A stretch of DNA of 64,000 nucleotides from Solwaraspora sp. WMMA2065. GTDB taxonomy: Bacteria; Actinomycetota; Actinomycetes; Mycobacteriales; Micromonosporaceae. Position numbers and translations under genes: made by a program. The notes below the pieces were generated by a model. It searched no databases, had not been told where the DNA came from, and saw only the letters and a list, made by a program, of their open reading frames with translations. The stretch lies in the NCBI RefSeq assembly GCF_030345075.1, contig NZ_CP128361.1, positions 5,828,001 to 5,892,000 of the forward strand, written 5' to 3'. This document shows, in pieces, positions 33,115 to 41,500 of the stretch (within the stretch, counting starts at the first letter, position 1; each line of letters opens with the position of its first letter).

Positions 33115-33835
33115 CGCGCGTCAGCACCGGCTGCCGGTACGGGTCTGGGGCAGCTGAGGGTGCCTCCCGGTCGGTGCCGCCCTTCTCCGGCTGCGATCTG
33201 TCATGCGCGCGCACCCTTCGCTGATTCTCATGATCAGATCGGCCTGACCTGGCGATATGCAACCAGGTGGCGGCCGATAGGTCCAGACCCCGTTCGGGAT
33301 TCGTTAGATAGGCGCTGGCTACGAGTGGGAAGTGTCGACCGAGGGTAGCGGGCGACGGCCGATCGAACGCCGCAGCCACGTCCGCGCCGCCACGAGCCGT
33401 ACGGTTTCGGCGGGAACCGGCAGGTGGCCGCGCCGAAACTGCCGTTCCGTCAATGGCTGCGGCCCACCTGCGCTTCTGTCTGCTATAGACGCTTTGGGCG
33501 TTTGATCCGCAGTTTCGCGCGCGCGATCGCTGAGGGCTCCTCGATAGGTCGTGCCTATGAATGAGATCGATGCAGCGTCTTGGACGTCACTATGTCGGCC
33601 GAGTTAACTGTTGTGCTGCAGGACACAGTCAGCTCTGGAGGAATCACGTGCCTAGATCCCCACCACCGGCCGACCAGGAGAAACAGGGCGGTGCGTCCGC
33701 GCCCGTCCGAGAACTGGATCGCCGCCGACCCCCGACTGGCGTGTCAGCGCGCCGACGAACGGTCCCGACCGTTCCCACCACCACGGCCACCAACCAGAGC
33801 CAGTCGCCTAGCCGACGAGTCCAAGGGAGTCCTGT
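33115..33835. other. Divergent control region between lysR and the ABC importer operon
   Basis: About 720 bases. It contains the clear LysR box at 33544-33558, a weak one at 33308-33322, a run of alternating CG (about 33517-33526) and an AT-richer stretch near 33480-33500. A 110-codon frame starts at GTG 33648 after GGAGGAATCAC and overlaps the importer ATPase start in another frame. It has Pro/Arg/Thr composition without recognisable domain, so it is either a leader peptide or chance. No other gene is seen. Confidence 0.5.
33544..33558. promoter_or_regulatory. LysR-type operator upstream of ABC importer operon
   Basis: ATAGG-TCGTG-CCTAT has both five-base arms identical to those of the glycerate kinase operator. 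It lies 278 bases upstream of the ATPase ATG (33836) and 90 bases upstream of the possible leader GTG at 33648. Confidence 0.7.
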
Positions 33836-34687
33836 ATGGTCCATCCGTCCCCGCTGCGCGCCGACCCGGAACGAGCCGTCCCGCAGCCCGACGAACGGCC
33901 CGACACGCTGCTCAGCGTGTCCCACGCCTCGATCGGCTACTGGGTCAACGGCACGTTCGCCCGAGCTGTGGCAGACGTGAGCTTCGACGTCACCGCTGGC
34001 GAGACGATCATGTTGATCGGCCCGTCCGGATGCGGAAAGTCGACCCTTCTCAAGACCATCGCGGGGTTCCTCGAACTCGCTGACGGCACGATCACCGTGG
34101 CCGGTCGACGCACACTCGCCCCCGGGCCGGACCGGGCGGTCGTCTTCCAGGAGTTCGACCAGCTGTTCCCCTGGCGTGACGTACTCGACAACGTCGCATA
34201 CCCGTTGCGTCGCAACGGTCGTAAGAGGTCCGACGCGGACCAGCAGGCGCGCCGCTACCTCGAGATGATGGGGCTGAGTCGAGCCCTCGACCGCCACCCC
34301 CACCAGCTCTCGGGCGGGATGAAGCAGCGGGTGGCGATCGCGCGCGCCTTCGCGCTGGAGCCGGTCATGCTGCTGATGGACGAGCCGTTCGGGGCTCTGG
34401 ACGCGCTCACCCGGGCCCGCCTGCAGGCCGAGCTCAACGCCATCGCGAAACGAACCGGGGTCACCATCCTGTTCGTCACCCACAGCATCGAGGAGGCAAT
34501 TGTCCTCGGTGACCGGGTCGTCGTTCTGACCGACCCGCCTTCGGTGGTCCGTGAGACCGTCCAGATCACCGACGAAGCCAAGGTGGTGGGTTCAGAGGAG
34601 TACCGCAGCGTACGGACACATCTGGGCAGCCTGCTGCACCGGGACGGGAAGGGGGCTGACGAGGATGTCGCTGAGTTCACCGACTGA
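33836..34687 (+). CDS. ABC transporter ATP-binding protein, NitT/TauT type
   Basis: This 283-residue ATPase has Walker A GPSGCGKST (62-70), the Q loop FQEFDQLFPW (105-113, the nitrate/taurine-family version), signature LSGGMKQR (158-165), Walker B MLLMDEP (178-184) and H loop VTHSIEEA. It energises uptake with the downstream permease and binding protein. GGGAG precedes the ATG. Its 3' end overlaps the permease start by 23 bases. Confidence 0.95.
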   Translation: MVHPSPLRADPERAVPQPDERPDTLLSVSHASIGYWVNGTFARAVADVSFDVTAGETIMLIGPSGCGKSTLLKTIAGFLELADGTITVAGRRTLAPGPDRAVVFQEFDQLFPWRDVLDNVAYPLRRNGRKRSDADQQARRYLEMMGLSRALDRHPHQLSGGMKQRVAIARAFALEPVMLLMDEPFGALDALTRARLQAELNAIAKRTGVTILFVTHSIEEAIVLGDRVVVLTDPPSVVRETVQITDEAKVVGSEEYRSVRTHLGSLLHRDGKGADEDVAEFTD

Positions 34688-35549
34688 ACAATCGACCATC
34701 ACCCGTACCGAGGGGGACGTCCCGGCCCCGCCGTCGGCCGACGCCGCCCCGCCGCGCAGTGTCAGGGACTGGCGGTGGGGGGCGATGCCGGTGTGGCTGC
34801 GCCGGGTTCTCGTCGTCGTCCTGCTGCTGACCGGGTGGCAGCTCTACGTCACGATATCGGGCGTCAACCCCCTGCTGTTCTCCTCACCCGCAGACGTGGG
34901 TCGGGCCCTGGTCGCGGGTTTCCAGAACGGTGAACTGCTGCGATCGACCGGCACCACCATGCGGGTCCTGTTGCTCGGCATGCTGTTCGGCAGCCTCATC
35001 GCCGTCGTGCTGACCACACTCGCGGTGTGGACGCGCTTCGGTGAGGACGTACTCGTCGTCTTCTCCTCGATGCTGAACCCACTGCCGTCGATCGCCGTGC
35101 TGCCGCTGGCGATCCTGTGGTTCGGGCTCAGTGAGACGGCTCTGGTGTTCGTGGTCGCCAACGCGGTGATCTGGCCGATTGCAATCAATGTCAACACCGG
35201 CTTCCGGACGGCGAACCGGACGATTATAGCGGTCGGCCGCAACATCGGGCTCAAGCGCTGGCGCATGATCTCCGAGGTGCTCTTCCCGGCCGCCCTGCCA
35301 CACACGATCTCGGGAGTCAAGACTGCCTGGGCCTTCGGCTGGCGCACCATCGTCGCCTCCGAACTCGTGTTCGGCGTCGCAGGAGGTGGGGGTGGCCTCG
35401 GCTACTTCATCAACAACAGCCGCTACTACCTTGACATCCCCGACGTCTTCGCCGGCCTGGTGACGATCGCGGTCATCGGTCTACTGATCGACATGGTCTT
35501 CATCCTGATCGAGCGGCGCACTGTCGTTCGATGGGGAATGAAGACATAG
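34665..35549 (+). CDS. ABC transporter permease, NitT/TauT type
   Basis: This 294-residue protein has a cytoplasmic N terminus and about six membrane helices, with the EAA loop region (AVGRNIGLKRWRMISEVLFPAALPHTISGVKTAW) of the SsuC/TauC family. It probably works as a homodimer. ATG 34665 lies inside the ATPase gene and follows GAGGATG context; overlapping starts are normal in this operon type. The binding protein gene follows after 107 bases. Confidence 0.93.
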   Translation: MSLSSPTEQSTITRTEGDVPAPPSADAAPPRSVRDWRWGAMPVWLRRVLVVVLLLTGWQLYVTISGVNPLLFSSPADVGRALVAGFQNGELLRSTGTTMRVLLLGMLFGSLIAVVLTTLAVWTRFGEDVLVVFSSMLNPLPSIAVLPLAILWFGLSETALVFVVANAVIWPIAINVNTGFRTANRTIIAVGRNIGLKRWRMISEVLFPAALPHTISGVKTAWAFGWRTIVASELVFGVAGGGGGLGYFINNSRYYLDIPDVFAGLVTIAVIGLLIDMVFILIERRTVVRWGMKT

Positions 35550-35656
35550 CCGGACCGCCGACCTGTCGGAATCCGGTTCCCGCCACCACCGTAGGTGGAA
35601 CGCACCGTCCGCCCGACCCTCCGTCCGATATCAGCAGACAAGGTGGGGATCACCCT

Positions 35657-36673
35657 ATGATTTCAGCTAGTTCTCGAGCCGCTCGGCGATCCCGATATGT
35701 TGCCGCGACCGCTCTGGCCGCACTTTTGTCGACCTCGGCCGCATGCGGCTCCAACGAGGCCGACGTGCAGGCCAGCGACGGTATGCCGGCCAAGGTGACG
35801 ATTGCGTACCAGCCGGGCCTGTCATACGCTCCGCTCATTCTACTCAAGCAGAACGGCACCCTGGAGAAGGAGTTTCCCAACACGACCTTCGAGTGGACGG
35901 AGCTATCGTCGAGCGCGGCAGTGCAGGACGGCATGATTTCAGGCGACATCCAGGTCGGCGCCGGAAGCGCGGCACAGATGATTCTGGCCCGGGACAAGGG
36001 GGTCGACTGGCGGTACCTGGCCTCGCTCAACGACGCGGAACTTTGGCTGATGGCCAAGGACGAACGGCTCACGTCGCTCAGTGATTTCACGTCCTCCGAC
36101 AAGATCGCGATGCCCTCGCTGACGTCGATTCAGGCGTTGGTCCTTCGAAAGGGAGCCCAGGACCAGCTCGGCGACGCCGAAGCGCTCGACACGAACATCG
36201 TGCCCATGTCCCATCCGGATGGCTTGCAGAACCTGGTGAGCGGACAGATCGCCGCGCACCTGACCTCACCGCCGTTCCAGTTCGACGAGCAGGATCAGGG
36301 CATGCGTGTCGTGCTGAAGAGCAGCGACCTCTTCGGGCCGATCATGTTCAACGGTGTATTCATGATGAACGAGTACTACGAGCAGAACACCGAGTTCTCG
36401 ACCCGGCTCTACTCGATCCTGGAAGAGCAGATCGCCGCGCTCGCGGACGACCCGGCGGCGGCGGCGGCTGAGCTCTCGGCGAACTCCGGTGGCAAGACCA
36501 CACCTGAGAGCTTCGAGAAGTACCTCACCAACCCGGCGATCACCTACACCACCGAGCCGCACGGTCTTCAGGACATCGCCGGTTTCATGGAAGAGATCGG
36601 AATGATCTCGGAGACACCGGACAGCTGGAAGGACCTCACCTTCCCCACCGTCCACGAGAGCGCCGGCAGCTGA
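35657..36673 (+). CDS. ABC transporter substrate-binding lipoprotein, NitT/TauT/SsuA type
   Basis: This 338-residue protein has a twin-basic N terminus and lipobox LSTSAAC with lipidation at Cys30. The mature part has the SsuA-like start KVTIAYQPGLSYAPLILLKQNGTLEKEF and GDIQVGAGSAAQMILARDKG. The ligand is unknown: family members bind sulfonates, nitrate, pyrimidine precursors or aromatic acids. Because the operon shares a LysR box with tartrate- and glycerate-processing genes, a hydroxy-carboxylate or related compound is a reasonable guess. A strong terminator follows. Confidence 0.9.
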   Translation: MISASSRAARRSRYVAATALAALLSTSAACGSNEADVQASDGMPAKVTIAYQPGLSYAPLILLKQNGTLEKEFPNTTFEWTELSSSAAVQDGMISGDIQVGAGSAAQMILARDKGVDWRYLASLNDAELWLMAKDERLTSLSDFTSSDKIAMPSLTSIQALVLRKGAQDQLGDAEALDTNIVPMSHPDGLQNLVSGQIAAHLTSPPFQFDEQDQGMRVVLKSSDLFGPIMFNGVFMMNEYYEQNTEFSTRLYSILEEQIAALADDPAAAAAELSANSGGKTTPESFEKYLTNPAITYTTEPHGLQDIAGFMEEIGMISETPDSWKDLTFPTVHESAGS

Positions 36674-36697
36674 CGCCACAACCCACCCGCCATACGG

Positions 36698-36737
36698 GTC
36701 AGACGAGCCGTCGGCGACCGCCGACGGCTCGTCTGAC
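36698..36737. terminator. Long perfect hairpin terminator after importer operon
   Basis: GTCAGACGAGCCGTCGGCG (36698-36716) is exactly complementary to 36719-36737, with two bases between. This 19-bp arm I-shaped hairpin without a U-tract lies 25 bases after the binding-protein stop and before the convergent sulfotransferase gene, so it may stop transcription both ways. Confidence 0.85.
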
Positions 36738-36851
36738 GCACTGGCCACCCAGAGGACCGATACGACTGACCCGGCCTGATCCGGCTGCGGAATCAGCTCG
36801 GCCTGTCCGGTGATCGGGCCGCGCGCCCGACCAACTCGACCGCGCACCCGA

Positions 36852-37766
36852 TCAGACGGTGATCGGGCCGCGGTGCAGCCAGTCGACCAGCTCGGGTACG
36901 GCGAGTTTGGCGACCTGCTCCTCGTAGCGCCGCAGGTCGCCGTCGTCGAGCAGGTCACGCCACTGGCCGGTGGCGCCCCGGTTGAAGAACTGCTTCGGGT
37001 CCCGCCACATCGCCAGGACGGGGGCGAATTCCTTGGCGCGGTTGCGCATGGAATCGAAGGTGGCCGCCTGCACCAGCTCCGGCCAGCGCTGTTCGGGCAC
37101 CTCGATGTCGAGCTGTTCGGCGATCGCCCGCATCTGGCCCTCAAGGTCGGACTTCAGCTCGTCGTAGTGCAGGAGCAGGACGTTTGACCGGTCACGCTCC
37201 GCCCAGAAACCTGACATGTGGTGCAGCATCGACGGCAGGCCGATCTGCACGTCGGGGTGTTCCATCCAGGCCCAGAACCGGTCGTACTCGGATTCCAGCT
37301 GCGGTGGCGCGTCGTCGGTGAGCTCGCCGGTCAGATCGTCGTTGCCGACCGCCGCGTCGCGTAGCTTCAGGACCACGTCGTAGTCGGTGTTCTGGAAGTG
37401 TGCGTCCCAGGACAAAGCGACGTCGCGCGGGTCTCGGCCGACCGCGATGTAGGTGACCCCGTCGTGGATCGGCAGGCCGTCGAACGGGGTGTGGGTCTTG
37501 ATGATGCGTCGGTGCTGCTGCGCCTCGTAGAACGCGAACACGTCGGCCTGGCTGCGCGTCTTCATGTCGGGCCAGAGGGTGATGTCGTCCAGCGGGCGGG
37601 GTAGCTCCGGCGTCTGGAAGATCAGCAGAGCGCAGATCGTCTGGGTCCATGTCGTGCCGCATTTAGCGGGTGTCGAGATCACGATGTCGCCGTCGCGGAA
37701 GGGAAATCCCCCCCAACGGGCGCTGTCCATGATCGCATTGTGGTACCGAACCGTGGGTTGGCGCAC
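36852..37766 (-). CDS. Sulfotransferase family protein (PAPS-dependent)
   Basis: This 304-residue cytosolic sulfotransferase shows the 5'-phosphosulfate loop STPAKCGTTWTQTI (31-44), the 3'-phosphate segment VGRDPRDVALSW (109-120) and the C-terminal FFNRGATGQWRDLL, which matches the RKGxxGDWK-like motif. It transfers sulfate from PAPS to a hydroxyl or amine. The GTG at 37766 follows GGAGGG. No PAPS-synthesis or natural-product genes are adjacent. Function in this genome is unknown; lipid or small-molecule sulfation is possible. Confidence 0.9.
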   Translation of the reverse strand: MRQPTVRYHNAIMDSARWGGFPFRDGDIVISTPAKCGTTWTQTICALLIFQTPELPRPLDDITLWPDMKTRSQADVFAFYEAQQHRRIIKTHTPFDGLPIHDGVTYIAVGRDPRDVALSWDAHFQNTDYDVVLKLRDAAVGNDDLTGELTDDAPPQLESEYDRFWAWMEHPDVQIGLPSMLHHMSGFWAERDRSNVLLLHYDELKSDLEGQMRAIAEQLDIEVPEQRWPELVQAATFDSMRNRAKEFAPVLAMWRDPKQFFNRGATGQWRDLLDDGDLRRYEEQVAKLAVPELVDWLHRGPITV

Positions 37767-37866
37767 CGGCCCTCCAGTCTGAATTGGTCGAGTCGTCCAA
37801 ATCAGACCGTAGACTCCACAGTGTAGCTTTGTCCAGAGTTGATCTAAGAACCCGGCACCTGACCAG

Positions 37867-37908
37867 ACAGCGACGGGGCCAGCCGACCTCGGCTGGCCCC
37901 GTCGCTGT
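37867..37908. terminator. Long perfect hairpin terminator
   Basis: ACAGCGACGGGGCCAGCCGA (37867-37886) is exactly complementary to 37889-37908 with two bases between. It lies 22 bases downstream (reverse strand) of the small exported protein gene ending at 37931, so it ends the operon that starts at 44426. Confidence 0.85.
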
Positions 37909-37930
37909 CCGTGCCCTGGCCCCGTCGTGA

Positions 37931-38464
37931 TCAGGGCTGTCTGGACCGTGGCCGGCGCGCGGCCACCGCCAAGGCGGCCAACGCCAGCGCGGCGAGGCCG
38001 ATCGGCCATGCCCAACGCCACCAACCGGCTCCGGCCGTACCGCCAGATTCGTCCTCGGCCGCTGCGGCGGCCAGATCGGCGACCGGCGGCGCCTGACCCT
38101 CCACCGCCTGTACATCGACCGTCGCCGTGCTGTCGTACGGCGCCGGAGCGCTCACCGTCACCTGCCAGTCACCCGGGCTGAGCACCGGGCCACTGGCATA
38201 GAATCCCTGCCCTTCACCGGCCGGTTCGAGCTGCAACGGGCCGACCGACCGCCCCCCGTCAGCGGTGGCGGTCAGCACCAGCCGGACCGGAAGGTCGAGC
38301 CGGTGCCCATCGTCATGGAAGGCCTGCACGGTCACCCCGGTGGCACCGTCGCCGGCCACCTCCAGATCGAGTTTGCCGTTGTGCGCCTGCGCGGGACCGG
38401 CCGCCGGCAGCACCGCCAGCAACAGGCCGAACAGAACGGCGGCCGATCCACGCGTACGACGCAT
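37931..38464 (-). CDS. Exported protein with Ig-like domain and C-terminal membrane anchor
   Basis: This 177-residue protein has a signal peptide (MRRTRGSAAVLFGLLLAVLPAAGPAQA, cleavage about 27), a beta-rich domain starting HNGKLDLEVAGDGATGVTVQAFHDDGHRLD that resembles CopC/YtkA-like Ig folds, a linker, and one membrane helix (about 150-168, WAWPIGLAALALAALAVAA) with a basic tail. The N-terminal His after cleavage could bind metal, but this is speculation. The gene lies 94 bases after the giant ThuA protein gene on the same strand and is probably in its operon. Confidence 0.72.
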   Translation of the reverse strand: MRRTRGSAAVLFGLLLAVLPAAGPAQAHNGKLDLEVAGDGATGVTVQAFHDDGHRLDLPVRLVLTATADGGRSVGPLQLEPAGEGQGFYASGPVLSPGDWQVTVSAPAPYDSTATVDVQAVEGQAPPVADLAAAAAEDESGGTAGAGWWRWAWPIGLAALALAALAVAARRPRSRQP

Positions 38465-38558
38465 GGTGTCTTCCTTCCTGTCTCGTCGACGGGTCGGTGA
38501 CCTGTCGATAGGACGGTGGCCCCGCCCGGCACCGAGGACCGGGCGGGGCCACCGCGGA

Positions 38559-41500
38559 TCAGAGTTGCTGGTCGGGGTCGATCCGGGTGGGGTCCTCCGC
38601 CAGCCGACCGGCACCGGTGACCGGCTTTCCGCCGTTCGCCTTCACCCCGGCCGCGCTCGCCGTGCCACCGAGCCGTTCGATCATGGCGTCGGCGTCACGG
38701 ATCAGGGTGTCCCGCACGTCGGCGTCGGTGACCAGATCCGGGTCGGCGGCGAGGGCCTTGAACGCGGTCAGCTGCTGGATCGCCCGCTTGTCCTTGCCGG
38801 CCGCCTCCGACAGCCGGACCGCGTCCAGCTTGTTGGACAGCTTGCGGTCCGCCTTCTTGGACAACCGTCCGGTCGACTTGAACCTGTCGATCAGGTTCTG
38901 CATGTCCCGGAACGAGGTGGTGACGAAGAACCGAACCGTCGAGGTGGTGTCGTTGCCCGCCTTGTCGGTCGCGGTCACGGTTAGCTCGTGCAGGCCGAGC
39001 GGCAGGTCGTACATCACCTGGAGGGTGTCGTTCGCGTACGGCTGCCCGTCCAGCGTGCCGACGACGGTGTCGATGCCGGAGGTCGGGTCGACCGCCTGCC
39101 ACGACACCCGTACGTCCTGGCTGTCGCCGTACAGCTGGCCGTCGGCCAGCCCGGAGATCAGCAGGGTCGGCTTGCTGCCGTCGATCTTCACCACGGCCGA
39201 CTTCAGCGCCTCGACGTTGCCGGCGAGGTCGGTGGCCCGGTAGAGCAGCTCGTGGTCACCGTCGCCGGTCACCTCGACCGGCTCGTCGTACGGCGTCCAG
39301 TCACCGCCGTCGAGCGACCACTCCAGCAGCTCGACCCCGGAACCGTCGTCGGTCGAGGAGAGCACCACCGGGATGGTGCCGTCGTGCCAGCCGTTGTCGT
39401 TCGCCGGGGCGAACTCCGCCGAGCTGACCGGCGCCGTGGCGTCGATCTGGAAGGTGACGGACCGGGTCTGCTCCACGTTGCCGGCGGCGTCGGTGGACCG
39501 GAACCGCAGCTCGTGGCTGCCGTCCCCACTCACCGCTACCGGCTCGGTGTACGCCGTCCACCCGGTCTCGTCGTCGAGCGAGTACTCGGTACCCGCCACC
39601 CCGCTGCCACCGTCTTCGTCGGTGGCGGTCAGGGTGACCGCGACCGGTCCGGGGTACCAGCCCTCGACCGGTCCAGCCGGCTCGCCGGTCCCGCTGACCT
39701 CGGCCTCGGTCACCGGCGCCGTGGTGTCCTCCTCCGAAACCTCCGTGGTCAACCGGAAGTAGTCGAACGACACGGTCTTCGACTCCGTCTGGTTGGCGCC
39801 GAGGCTGAACAGCCCGACCATCGGGTTAGCCCCGACAGCCGCGTTGGTGAGCGACTCGAACTGCGTCCAGTCGGTGCCGTCGGCCGAGTACGCGGCGGTG
39901 TAGGTGTCACCGACGCGGGCCAGCCGCAGGTGCCACACCGCCGAGGTCAGCTCGCTGACCTGCGGCTGCGGGTTCTGCACCGCCGCACCGATCTCGCTGC
40001 GGTACTCGATGCGCCGACTGACCGGGCTGCCGACGGTGTTGTCGGCGATGAAGTCCAACTTGAGATAGTTGTCGTCATCGGCGTACACCAGCAGCCCGGC
40101 CTGCTGGTACTGCTCGTCCAGCAGGCTGCCGTCGACCTTCGTCTGCACGGTCCAGTCGCCGTCCGGCGCGGTCTGCAGGATGAAGTTCGTCGGCCCGGAG
40201 TTGCCCGCACCGTAGATGTCACCGTTCGACACGTCGATGTGCAGCGACCCGTCGGCGACCCGGTAGGCCGCCGCGTCCTCCCGGACGATGGCGTCCCAGC
40301 GGCACGCGTCCAGCGCGCTCCCGTCGAACTCGTCGGACGGCTCGACCGGACCGGCCGGCTCATCCGGCGTCACCTGGAACCAGTCGAAGGCGGCGTCGAC
40401 CACCGGAGCCTCGGTCCCACCGTTGAGCGCGAACACGCCGATCTGCGGGTTCCCGATGCCAGTCAGTGCCGCCGACCGGCCGACCGGGGCGAAGGTCTGT
40501 CCGTCGGCCGACATGGCCGCCGTCAGGTTCGTCCCGTCGCTGGTCACCCGCAGGTAGATGGTGTCACCTGCGGGCGCGTCGGTGGCGTCGGCACCCTCGT
40601 TGCGCGGGGTGCCGCCGGTCTCCCGGATGAACTCCACCCGGCGGCTGCCGCTGTACAGCAGGTCCAGCTTGGCGTAGTTGTCGTCGTCGCCGTAGACCAG
40701 CAGACCAGCCTGCTGGTAATTGGCGGTAACCGGCAACGTCACCTTGGTGGTGGCCTGCCAGGCGCCGTCCGGCGCGGGCTGCAGGACCAGGTTGGTGGCG
40801 TCGTTGCGGCCGCCGTAGAGGTCACCGACGCCGGTCGGCAGCAGGAGCGTGCCGTCGGCCACCGAGTACACCTGGCTCTCCCGGACCACCGTCCACCGGT
40901 CGCGGTCCAGCCCGTCGCCGAGGAAGTCGTCCGACCGTGCTCCGAAGCAGGACGTGTTCGGTGCCTCGACCCGCACCGACACGTACGCCGATGCCGTCGC
41001 GCCCCGGGCGTCGGTCACCACCAGGGTGGCGACGAAGGTTCCCGGTGCGGTGTACGTGTGGCTGGCGTCCAGGGTGTCGGCGGTGCCGCCGTCACCGAAG
41101 TCCCAGGCGTACGTCAACGGGGTGTCGCCCTCGGCATCGGTGGCCGTGCCGTCGAACGCCACGGTGAGCGGCGCGGTGCCGGACGTCGGCGTCGCGGTGA
41201 CGCTGACCTGCGGCGGCGCGTTCTCGGTGACGCCTCGGCCGAGGAAGTCCATCCAGTTGACGTTGAACAGCGAGTTCGCGCCACCGCCCGGGTCCCGGGC
41301 GACGAAGTACAGCACCGCCGCGTCGGCGCCGCCGGTGACCGGCGCGGTCACGTCGGTCCAGGTCTGCCAGCCGCCGGTACCCGCGACGTCAGCGGAGGCG
41401 ACCACCGGACCGTCGACGGCGTCGGCGCGGACCTCGATCCGGCCGCCGGCCGTCGCCGATGCGACCCGGAACCCGATCGAGTCGACGTTGGTCAGGTTGG

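Noticed and set aside
33517-33526. Alternating CG run near the importer promoter as a Z-DNA or regulatory signal
   Set aside because: Only about ten bases and common by chance at this GC content.
36811-36877. Repeated GGTGATCGGGCCGCG as an operator
   Set aside because: The two copies straddle the sulfotransferase 3' end; likely a small local duplication without further copies.
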